Positions 54,581 to 64,000 of a stretch of 64,000 nucleotides of DNA are shown piece by piece. Position numbers and translations under genes: made by a program. The stretch spans positions 64,397,768 to 64,461,767 of the forward strand of contig OZ010746.1 in the NCBI GenBank assembly GCA_963932245.1, in the 5' to 3' direction. Below the pieces are notes generated by a model, which made no database searches, had not been told where the DNA came from, and saw only the letters and a program-made list of their open reading frames with translations. Every line of letters begins with the position of its first letter. Position 1 is the first letter of the stretch. The DNA is from Tachinus rufipes. Taxonomy: Eukaryota > Arthropoda > Insecta > Coleoptera > Staphylinidae.

Positions 54581-55609
54581 TTATTGCCCAACAGGTAAAA
54601 CCTTATTACAGAACAACATATTAAAAACTACAGTAAATACAGGTACAATAAAATTACAAATAAATAACTAAAAGTTAAACAAAACATACTTTTCAATAAA
54701 AAAGTTCACGAATACACTTTAAAAAAACACTTGAATTAGCATTAAATAGATCACACTTATTTGAAACACTATTGAACGTTGAACACATTAAAAAAGATGG
54801 AGATTTCACCATTGCCGACGTCTTTGCAGGTGGATTATAAAAACAGTTTGTGGTCCTGGAATTGACACGTGGTACTAAAAAATTTAAATTATATAGCAGA
54901 TCAGGAGAATCAACTGAGTTGTGTATAATTTTATGCAAAAATGAAAGTATTGAAACCGATCTTCTTGCTGCCAATGGAACTGCATTAAATTCCTTAAGGA
55001 GCTCACCATGGTCAAATCCTTGAGGCGGATAATAGTTGAAAGATTTAAACCATAAATACTTAAAAATTTTTCGTTGAACCGCTTCAAGAGAATTAATATC
55101 GCAGCTGTTAATTGGGTTCCATATCACTGAGCCATACTCAAGAACGCTTCTGACTAGGGTGCAGTATAACACAATTATTGCTTCAGTGTTATTAAATTCT
55201 TTAGTGTTGCGCAAAATAAAGCCTACTAGTTTATGCGCTCTAGATATTACTGACGTTAAATGGTCAGAAAAAGTTAGTTTAGCATCAAATATAATGCCTA
55301 AGTCTGTAGTTTGATTAACACGCGCAATAGCCACTCCATCCGATAAATATTGGGCTGCAACTGGATTGAGTTTCTTAGTGTATGTTACAAGTTTGCATTT
55401 ACTTACATTAAGAAAGAGGCGATTAGTATTACACCAATTATTTACTAAACTAATATTGTATTGTTTTGCCAAAGCTTATCGATTAGAACATGTATTAAAG
55501 CTGGAGTATAATCAGTTAAACCATTTATTGTAATCAGAAAAAAAAGTAAAAGAAGTTGGTATTTGGTTATATGTAAAAAATGGCGTACTGCCATAAATAA
55601 ATAAAAAAG
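54544..55609 (-). mobile_element. 5'-truncated jockey-like LINE with (TTA)n tail and 12 bp TSD
   Basis: The minus-strand insertion ends in a TTA-rich tail (AAT repeats on the plus strand, 54544-54581) preceded by a non-coding 3' region. A 12 bp duplication flanks the whole. Its tail is another TAA-type microsatellite 200 bp from the Dong-like array, but in the opposite register, and it carries no Dong-like insertion. Confidence 0.85.
54693..55472 (-). pseudogene. C-terminal part of jockey-like RT protein
   Basis: An open frame of about 259 codons downstream of RT motif C: ISLVNNWCNTNRLFLNVSKC, a TTDLGIIFDAKLTFSDHL block (family KYLGV-D-KLTF..H), ISRAHKLVGFILRNTKEF, VLYCTLVRSVLEYGSVIWNP and AVQRKIFKYLWF, then a tail. 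This is the thumb and connection region of a jockey-superfamily LINE. The RT catalytic core and the endonuclease are missing through 5' truncation. The lack of stops suggests a fairly recent insertion. The first codon is not a natural start. Confidence 0.8.
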
Positions 55610-55621
55610 TTGATAAAGTTT
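55610..55621. repeat. Target-site duplication of LINE, right copy
   Basis: TTGATAAAGTTT, identical to 54532-54543. Confidence 0.85.
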
Positions 55622-56577
55622 GTTATTAGTATTAGTTTACTACTTCAAGTTTTTTTTTCTGTGTTTTTGATTTCCGCTTTGTTTCTTGTTTTGATTATTT
55701 TTCTGATTTTACACAATACAAGTTAGTGATAATGTTTGAACGCACTTTGTATATTTAAACATACTCTTAATCGTGAGTATTATATTAGACAAAAAGAAAT
55801 AAGGTTTTTGTATTCTCAACGCTTTATTTTTTTTTTGCTCATCTTTATTAAATTGGATGTAAAAGTTCTTTTGATGCATTTAAAATAGCACTACAACTAC
55901 AATGTTATTGTTAATTAGAAAAGCGTCATCAGCACTCTTATACTGTAACAAAAGATACTGTTGTTCCTAATTTTATAACTTAAATAATTTTTAAAAGATC
56001 AGGTAAAAGCAGAAGCAAACGTTAGAACAACACATAAAATGAGTGATACAATAACTGTTAATAAATTAAATAATTTTGTAAAACAATTTAAAGTTTTTAA
56101 AATTAGAAAGAAAAGTTCCATACTTGAAAGACAATAGAATATACATACATAAATTGCGCTCTTACAGAAAACTGAAGAAAAATACAAAAAGAGTTAAAAG
56201 AAAGGACTCGAAAGTGAAAGAAAAAAGAAAATAAAACAAAAATTAGTTATAAATACATTGTTATCAATAGTGTATAAAAACACCAATTTCATTTTTATAT
56301 TGTTCATGCCATGTAGATGGCGTATACATGTAAAATATTAATAAAATTATTAACAAAACTGTCATAGCATTTATTCCGTAATTGTTATAAACATTTTATT
56401 ATACACATCTGCATCATTCACTATAATAAAGAGTGGGATATCTGCGCAGTTAAAAAACTACAAAATATGTATAACAAAAATTACACTAACAGAAAGTAGA
56501 ATAAAATTAAACAAAAAAATATACACGTTCTAATTGATAGAGAACAGATTGAACCAATCTAACAGTTTAACTACAAA
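55622..56577. other. AT-rich DNA without a recognised gene
   Basis: No coding or repeat structure was recognised. Confidence 0.4.
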
Positions 56578-57338
56578 AGCTGCGTTTGGCTATTAATCCG
56601 GAGTAAGAGTTGTGTCGGAGTAGTTTTTTTGTCACGTGCTCACGGTGTTTTTAGAGTCAAACTAGCCGAAAGTATTAAAGAGTTTGTCAGTGTTACCTCT
56701 CAAATAACCAACAAAACAACAAACAATTTACACAATGTTTCACATAATACTAAATACAGCAAAAAAGTTAAATTATGTTTTTCTTCATGATTATTTGGAG
56801 AAATGTTTAATATATTTCTTAAATTTTCATCCTTAAATACAAAACCAATTTTTTTTGCTAAACATTCAAAATAATTATTATTTGATTTTCTAGAATTTAT
56901 ATTAATATTAGATATTTATTGTATTTCTTTTAGGAGAGAGATTAGTACAACTATAAAATGTACATACAATTAAAACATATAAATTACACAAATTTATCTA
57001 ATTTTATCTGAGTCCTTTATTGTCGCCTAATTATTGTTTCCCCATATTAATAGCAATTAGAATTTTATAAAAAGATTATTTTAGAATTACTTTCATCTTC
57101 AAATATAAAATTCCCGTTTTCCCAAGTCAATCACAATGCAATGATTTTAAACTACTTCTTCTGCTACCGACTCATATATCCACGCTAGTCGAGGTAGGGT
57201 AAATAGAGTTGTTTTTTTAATTCCACTCCGCAATAGCCGAACGGCCAAAAAATGATTCAGTGCACTCCAAAAACAATACCCGGTGGTAGAACAAAAAGAG
57301 TAAAAAGAGTGACTCGAGTAGGATAGCCAAACGCAGCT
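56578..57338. mobile_element. 761 bp non-autonomous TIR element
   Basis: The ends are AGCTGCGTTTGGCTAT at 56578 and its perfect inverse ATAGCCAAACGCAGCT ending at 57338. Subterminal parts also mirror each other loosely (CCGGAGTAAGAG versus ACTCGAGTA). The interior is AT-rich with no transposase. The flanks do not show a clear target duplication. The TIR style is like hAT-derived MITEs, but that is uncertain. Confidence 0.75.
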
Positions 57339-60300
57339 CTAGACGTTTCAATAGAAAAAAGTGCTAACCACAAAAATAAAAATTAATTGAAAAATAGACA
57401 CAGTTATAAAACTGTACTATACAACAAACAATAGCCATTTAAAAAATAAAGAAGCAAAAAACGAATGTGTACAATAGAATATTTAAGTTGGTACTATTAT
57501 ATATGGAGTTTGACAATTTAAAGGAAAAATAAACTACAAGCTACAAAATAAAATACTTGAGAAGAATAAAAAATAACTAAGAAGGATAAAAATTAGATTA
57601 GAAATACACTACTTACAAAAAAATCTTAAAATACATTCTTTGCTAAAGTTTATAAAGCAAAGACAACTAAGTCGGTAAAGACAGTTTCAAATGATGTAAA
57701 ACACGAGACTTGTATATCAAATATGGAAAACTGGAATATAAGTACAGAAAAAACAAAAAGCTAAAAAACGTAAAATAATAAAATACTTAAAATTGAAATA
57801 AGGCCAAAATGTAAATCAGAAAAGAATACCAAAAATTTTTACATAAATAATCTTTAAAAATACAATCCTAAACCTAGACGTGTGATTCTGAAAATGTATA
57901 TAGTTTCACATTTTCACAATCACTTAACCAAAACTTGGTAAATTGTAATTATTTACATATTTAGCATACTATTTTGATTTTTTTATCTCTAATCAAAATA
58001 TTAATACAATACGGTTAGTGTAAAAATAAACGTAAAACTGTGTTAAGAGTAAAATTACGGAAGTTAAAAATGTTACAAAAATAAAGTATTATAAATTAAT
58101 TTAGCAAGAATATTATTTAAAATTGTTTTTAATGTTGTATAGAAAAGAACAGTGTTTAATTATAAAATATGTGTGGTTGTAAACAGTTATTGTTTATTAA
58201 AGTTGTAAGATACAACTTGTATGTAACAACTTTTGCTTTTTCAAGAAATTAGCTCAATATCAAAACATCTAAAACAACTTTAATAAATTTTGTAGAAAAT
58301 TAACCGTTAACTACAATTAACTCAAGTTTGAGTTAGTTATAAAAACAAACTAAAAAAGAAAAAAAAAATCTTATACTTTTTAGTATAAGAAAATGATTTT
58401 AAGTAAATGCGTGAATATAATAAAAGAAGAAGTTCAAGAAAAAATTTGCAACATTCTGAAGAAATTACATTTAAAAAAACTGTACGAGACAAACAGAAAA
58501 AGAAAAAAATATATAATTATATAACAGAAGATGTAATAAATGCTGAAATAGTGTTAGGAATATAGCTATAATGAAAATATGAGTTATTGGTAGATTAAAC
58601 AATTTATTTAATGTGATTGTGCTAGTAAGTCAAAAATGTCATAAGTTATTGTGCTACTAGCTTGTTGACTGACCCAGGAAAAGTTTTCTGAAAAAGGTTA
58701 AATAAAAAAAACAGTTGATAACGACTACAAATGCTCGGGGTGTGCGGTGTAGTTTTATACCAGGCAAAGATTGTATGAACTAAATTTTTGCAGTTTACTG
58801 AATGTCAAAAATAAGTATTGCGCGTTTTTTAATCTAAAAAAAAAAACAAAAGATCTAAAAAATGTATAAAATAAAATGTCATAAAAGAGTATAAATAGAT
58901 AATTAGTTGATTAATTATATTGTGGCTATATATTATAGTGGCAGAGCGTGTTTGATGTATTAAAAATTTCAATCATTTTTTAATATTGCAAGAAATAAAA
59001 TGGATCTTTGTATAACTCACAAATTAAAGTTATTAGCATTTTATTTTAACTTTAAAACCTACAGATAAAGTTATATAGTTGAAAAAATATATATTTTATT
59101 CAAATCCAATAATGTTGCAAACTAACAATTTAAAACTGGTTTAAGAAAATGCTCTTTAAAATTTTTTTTTTAAAGTATTTAATTTAAGTTCAAACTGTTT
59201 GTATTTTTGAACCGTTTTATAGTTGAACAGAAACCTGGATTGTATACAACTTTTCAACTAGAGGTAAGTACACAAGATAGTACATACCTGACATCTGACA
59301 TTATATATAAAATAATATATTTCATTTAGATAAACATTTAATTAAATCTTTATTTTCAGTAAAAGGTTAGTCTGTTAATGTAAATGATTTAATTATAAAA
59401 TACAAAATTGTGTTTCAAGAAACAGATTATGAGCTAGAGCTTCAAAATACTGTCCGCGGTTGGTAAACGTTCTCTAAATTTCTTAAGCCGACATTGACGT
59501 CCCCGGTCAGTCCATATTACTTAAATAAATATATAAATTTAATACATAATTAGTGTGAGATATGCTGCATATAACTCAAAACATTTTACTGATATCGCAA
59601 CCAATGTGGTTACACCCCCAGTCAGATTGTTTACACGGATTTTTTCTGGTAGCTTTGTTGACGCAACTATACAATACCAAGAGAGATATGGTTTTGAATG
59701 TATGTAAATATTTACTTTCAAAAAGAAAATTAAGTGATATAATTTAACCAAAAAGTTAAAGAATTAGAGGCCACTTAAACCTTTTATGTCTCTTACGGAG
59801 AAAATTCTCGTTTGCATTGGTGCAAAATTTAAAAGTTAGACGTTTTGTGCAAAACTGACAAAAATTAGCGTGTTGCCATGTTTTGTTTCTTTGTTTGCTT
59901 GTTATCGTTTAGTTGATCAACGACATCAACCGTCCCAAATTACTGATGGCAAGAAATTTTTTTACGCTTTCTATCAACAATGTTTCTTTATAATAACAAT
60001 ATTTTTCAAAACTGGTTTGATGGTTTCTACACTTTTAATTTTTGTAATTAACGCTTCATTGTCAGTATAAATCGTATGTAATTTGTATTATTATTATATT
60101 TTAGTTAATGTTGAATAATAAAAATATCTGTAGGTACTGATACATCATGTACAAAATACACACTGACTGACAGACTGCAACATTTGGAAACCTAGCCCAT
60201 GATCAAAACTTTATAAGAAAAGCAATCAGAAACCCGAAAACAATTTTCTGGTATTCTCAAAGAACTTACCATCGATGTCCAAAACTTTAAATGAAAAAAA

Positions 60301-61646
60301 AGCTTAGTCATAATAAAAGTTATCAAAACTGCAACGTTGCAATGGTTATTCTGAAAATATACAGAAAAAATATATTATAAGATAATTTAATAGATCAAAC
60401 TACATTATTAATTTTAAGAACGTATTTAAATTATATGTTTATTCTATTACTATTGAATTTAATTTTGGTAAAGTGCAACAAGCTAAGTTAAAAATAGGTT
60501 TTATTAATCATTTTTTTCACTGTTAGTTTTATATTCTGTTTTTTTTATATATTTATTACACTTAAATTTGTGGAATTAATTTCAGTCATGTCCATGTTTG
60601 TGCTATTCTGTTGATGTTTTAAAGCAGACTCAATATTTTGAAATCGGAGTTATTTGCAACAAAATATGGCCAGAACATATAAAATTAAAATTAATACTTA
60701 GCACCTGTAAAGAACGATAAAGAATACTTTTTAACACATAAATCAGAACAACAGATGACAAACATTGGTTTTAATATGTGCAAGTGAGTATGTTCCTATT
60801 TCTTGTTGTCTACATCTTTTAACCTTCACACAAACGTAAAAAACATTTTTTTAACATTATATATACAAAGTTGACATTTGTAAAAAATGTATACCTCAAA
60901 ATGCAAGATAAAGAGTTTTCTATAAGGTAAGTCACAATTTATTCTTTATTTTGCTTTGCTAGCTAATCATTTTAAACAATCAATCAAGGTTGTAGCCTCT
61001 ACCAGGTGGTAAACTATAAAAAGTGCTAGTCAAGCCAAAACTAGTAATGTGTTTGTAAGAATAAAATTGTAATAAAAACATAATAAATTTGTAATTAAAA
61101 TCATCACATGTTTTGCATGTTTTTGACTCAAACTTTGAATTAAAATTTTTATAAGCTGTTTTTTTATAACAATAGACTTCTTCTACATGTAATGTTATAA
61201 TACTAATAAAATAATAATAAAAATACGTAGTTTTTTTATTTATTTTGAATTCAGTTAGTTTAACTCGGCTTCTTTGTTGTGCACTTCTTTAGTCAGTTAA
61301 AAGATAACGTAAATCAAATTTTAAAGTATTATTCACTTTTTATATATTGTTATTTATTTCATTAGTACATTTGCAACATATTACTCTATTGCTAACCTTG
61401 TAAAATATATTTCCATTTATTACATTTTTTATATAAATTAGTTTTTTTATGTTTGATTACTTATGCAGTAATAATGATTTAGGCATCATGTGACTTTAAT
61501 AATCAAAATATGTTATGTTTTGCATTGTACAGTTCTATATAAACCTGTTAACAACGTTTTATAATCAACTTTCAATTTTATGTAGTTAATTCTACTTGTT
61601 TGTGTTGTAAATAAAGTGAGATTTGTCATTATTTCTACTGTTATTA
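57339..61646. other. Long AT-rich stretch, no gene recognised
   Basis: About 4.3 kb dominated by A/T. All frames are short and AT-driven. A small GC-richer spot at about 59450-59505 (CCGCGGTTGG, CCGACATTGACGTCCCCG) is not explained. No RT, transposase or satellite vocabulary could be found by reading. Confidence 0.4.
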
Positions 61647-61790
61647 TTAGTTGGTATTCCTTTTTTGTATTGGTTCTCCTTGCGTTTTTTGAGTAGATTC
61701 TTCTGTAACTGGCACATTCTCTGCGGAGTGCAACAATTTGGTTGTTCCACTACCAGGCAGGTGGTCTTCTCTTTCTTGCGGTTCTGGCAT
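61647..61790 (-). CDS. Small hypothetical ORF (47 aa)
   Basis: An ATG at 61788-61790 opens 47 codons rich in E, Q, P and T (MPEPQEREDHLPGSGTTKLL, ENVPVTEESTQKTQGEPIQK) and stops at 61647-61649. Its composition is unlike the AT-driven noise around it, which is the only reason to list it. No family was recognised. It could be an exon, a piece of a retroelement ORF1, or chance. Confidence 0.2.
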   Translation of the reverse strand: MPEPQEREDHLPGSGTTKLLHSAENVPVTEESTQKTQGEPIQKRNTN

Positions 61791-62205
61791 AGATTAATTT
61801 CATATCTCTGTTAAAGCATGAGTAAACGCGTTTGCAGACAAAGTTTTTTGCTAGACATCCAACCGACTTACAATAGACTTTGGCTAATTAAGACTACTAA
61901 ACTGACGTTTTATAGCATCATCTACTAGATTGCGGACTTTAGTAGATTATAGACATTAAGAAGATTTTTATCTCGATTTACGTCAATTTTGATCGCTGTG
62001 ACAAAGTCATCGGGATTAAAAGGTCAGACAAGATCCAAAGTAAAAAAGTGTTTAGAAAAACAGAGAAAAAAAAGTGCTAGTAAATACAATCATAAAAAGA
62101 AAAAAAAGTATATGACATTAGAAGAGATAATTGTTTGTTGGAAGACGTGGTCAAAGGAATGGTGAAATCAAATCCAAAAAGAGGCAAAAGAAAATTCAAT
62201 ATTAC

Positions 62206-62632
62206 TGATGTACAAAAAGTCTGATTTTTTGTTTTTGCGTAAACTAGTGATGTCTGAAGTAGATTGTCCTGAGCTTCTTCTCTACCATTCAGTATTTCTA
62301 TTAGCAATCGACGTACCAGGCAGATGCTATCGTTTAGAAAATTTACACATTCTGCAACTTACGGGTGCAACAATCCACTTGTTAGGATGTGTAAACTGGC
62401 AAATTGTTTGCCAAGTAATTTTAATTGGTTTTGTACCAAATTGCAGTTTAGGTTGCAATTAAATCGTATTGATTGAATTGTGTACCTAAATTGTATTTTA
62501 GATTAAACGTGTTTTTATGTACTTTTTGTATTTTATGTATATTATTTTAGTTTATGTAATATGTTTATTTATGTTATATTGTAGATGTAAATGGTTTAAC
62601 TTTTACCGTAAATAAAGAATTATTATTATTAA
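62206..62632 (+). pseudogene. LINE 3' end (C-terminal tail, 3' UTR and ATT tail)
   Basis: The plus frame CPELLLYHSVFLLAIDVPGR then CYRLENLHIL, with a final VNWQIVCQV, follows the pattern of the short C-terminal tail of jockey-like LINE ORF2 (cPeLL..i.f.vP.r..R). An AT-rich non-coding stretch then ends in GTAAATAAAGAATTATTATTA at about 62632. The tail type matches the other LINEs here. The upstream part of the element was not found. Confidence 0.45.
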
Positions 62633-62979
62633 AGGACAAAGGTACTGTAAAATAAATAAAAGCACTGAGGAATTCTACAACAATAAGCCCGATCTGCTCA
62701 ACATCCTGTTTGGTTCGTGAGTGGTATTTTATTTTCCATCTACACGCTGGCGTTGCCGGTGAGGGCTTCCTCTATCTGCATTTGGGTACGCGCTCTCTAG
62801 AAGTTAGAAGCTCTCCAAAAGTTCCTATTACCAACAAACCTAAACCGCACCTCATCTATCATTATTCTAAGATAAACATAGTAAAATAAATCATTTTTTT
62901 AAGTTTGATTTTAATGCTCATTGCTTATATTTCAAGAACTCACATACTGCAACAGAAATTTTTTAATGCCTGCTAGAAG
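62633..62979. other. Mixed-composition spacer, no gene recognised
   Basis: Contains a less AT-rich stretch at 62690-62830 with no long frame and no motif recognised. Confidence 0.35.
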
Positions 62980-64000
62980 TAAAATAATTGGTCAAATACA
63001 TTTTAAGCAACTGGTTTAAAAAAAAAAATCTTAAATTAAATACCAGTAAAGCACTAAGTATAGATGAACACCTATTATTTTTAAAAGATTTGCAATAAAA
63101 TTAGCTCCCATTTTGATTAAAATATTTGCCTTATCATAACAATTTCGAATTGTTGGAAGATTGCAAATGTTGAACCTATACCCAAAAAGGAAAACAAGTC
63201 TGAATTTTCAAATTATAGACTAGTAGCATTACTGTCCAATCTGTCAAAATTAAAAAAAATAATTTTACATTGTCAAGCTTTTGAACAAAATAACTTTATC
63301 TTAGATACTCAATATGGATTTTGATCAAAACGTTCTGACATGTGTTAGTCACAAATAGAATTCTACATTACATAAACATTTGAAAAGCATTTGAAAGGGT
63401 ATCACAAACCTGCAAGTCTTATCAATAGCGTTTTTGACAACAACAAAATTAAATCAAAATTGGAGGTATTATTAGTAGCAAATATAAAACTGAACAACAA
63501 ATTTATATCTAAATGTTTTTCACCTTGTCTTCTAGAAGTTACAATCTTTGAAAATATCTAGAAAACTAAGACTAGGCAAATATATAAAACTTACATACGT
63601 CTTTGTATTATATTGTATGTGGAAGAGCATCTAAAATTACACCATGTCTTCTAAATTCTATTCAAAAACGAGCAGTTTAGATCCAAAGTTGGCTAAAGGC
63701 TTAGATGCTTTTCAACATCAACAGATGTTGCAGAACTTTGCATTTTCGATAGATAGAATATTGCCATCTAAACAAATTTTTAATACAAGGTTTGCTAGGA
63801 ATTATAAATAATATTCACTGATAGAATTGAGTTTAAATATCAAATTACAGAATACCTACAGCTAGAGATGTAAGACCAAAACTTTTAAGAGAAATTTTAT
63901 TAACCATACGATACATGGAATAAACTTTAATACTTCCCAAGAATTAAAACTGCAAATATTCAAGGTCAATGTTTACAGACTCAATGTGATAGTTTCAGCA
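62980..64000 (+). pseudogene. LINE reverse transcriptase relic, continues past the window
   Basis: Plus-strand blocks in shifting frames: APILIKIFALS, IANVEPIPKKENKSEFSNYR then LVALLSNLSKLKKII (RT fingers, about 63150-63270), NFILDTQYGF, AFERVSQTCKS (motif A region with the catalytic Asp lost, about 63390), and then C-terminal blocks such as NSIQKRAV, IDRILPSKQIFNTRFARN and TSQELKLQIFKVNVYRLN. RT motifs B and C are not visible between about 63450 and 63600, so there is an internal deletion. Inactive; the 3' end lies beyond the window. Confidence 0.65.

Noticed and set aside
57339..61646. Possible host gene in the long AT-rich stretch
   Set aside because: No frame with mixed composition, no splice-bounded open stretch and no recognisable domain was found by reading. 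It is left as unannotated.

Overview
The window is AT-rich eukaryotic DNA, most likely from an arthropod and probably an insect. The pointers are MADF-domain and HARBI1-type genes, several IS630/mariner transposases of the arthropod DUF4817 type, jockey-like and RTE-like LINEs, and a short CCTAA-type (TTAGG telomere-like) repeat. The species cannot be named. There is no rRNA or tRNA gene, no CRISPR array, and no conserved host housekeeping gene that I can recognise. Nearly everything that can be explained is a transposable element or satellite.

Left third (1-17.9 kb). A LINE endonuclease fragment lies at the edge. It is followed by a 1.66 kb foldback element, a truncated LINE, an IS630/mariner relic, a 521 bp hAT relic, an RTE-like LINE relic on the minus strand and a Tc1-like relic. 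At about 11.6-15.1 kb lies a Harbinger-type transposon. On the plus strand it carries a well-preserved three-exon MADF-domain gene (324 aa). On the minus strand it carries a decayed HARBI1-like DDE transposase. The exons of the two genes are interleaved: each gene has exons inside an intron of the other.

Middle (17.9-39.7 kb). Two arrays of a ~120 bp satellite lie in opposite orientation around a decayed jockey-like RT fragment. Next come a near-complete but decayed APE-type LINE with a 264 bp MITE inside it, a Myb/SANT-like gene relic and two more IS630-type transposons. The second of these is interrupted by a LINE with a 14 bp target duplication and a (GAA)n tail. From 32.6 to 37.4 kb there is a degenerate short-motif array, itself interrupted by a jockey-like LINE and by a Harbinger-type non-autonomous element with TTA target duplications. 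A further jockey-like LINE ends at 39.7 kb in an ATT-rich tail.

Right-centre (39.7-54.4 kb). This is the most striking region. Six non-LTR retrotransposons of the R4/Dong type (Myb-like N-terminus, RT with YMDD, CCHC zinc knuckle, C-terminal restriction-like endonuclease) lie head to tail on the minus strand. Each is bounded by (TTA)n/(TAA)n microsatellite. Two are full length: one has an intact 1,240-codon ORF, the other is broken by a single stop codon. Four are 5'-truncated. They belong to at least three lineages, so the array arose by repeated targeting of TAA repeats and not by tandem duplication. Each insertion appears to leave a new TAA tract that can serve as the next target. One full-length 5' UTR can be drawn as an HDV-ribozyme-like pseudoknot.

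Right end (54.4-64 kb). A 5'-truncated jockey-like LINE with a 12 bp target duplication, a 761 bp TIR element, a long AT-rich stretch with no recognisable gene, a LINE 3' end and a LINE RT relic at the edge.
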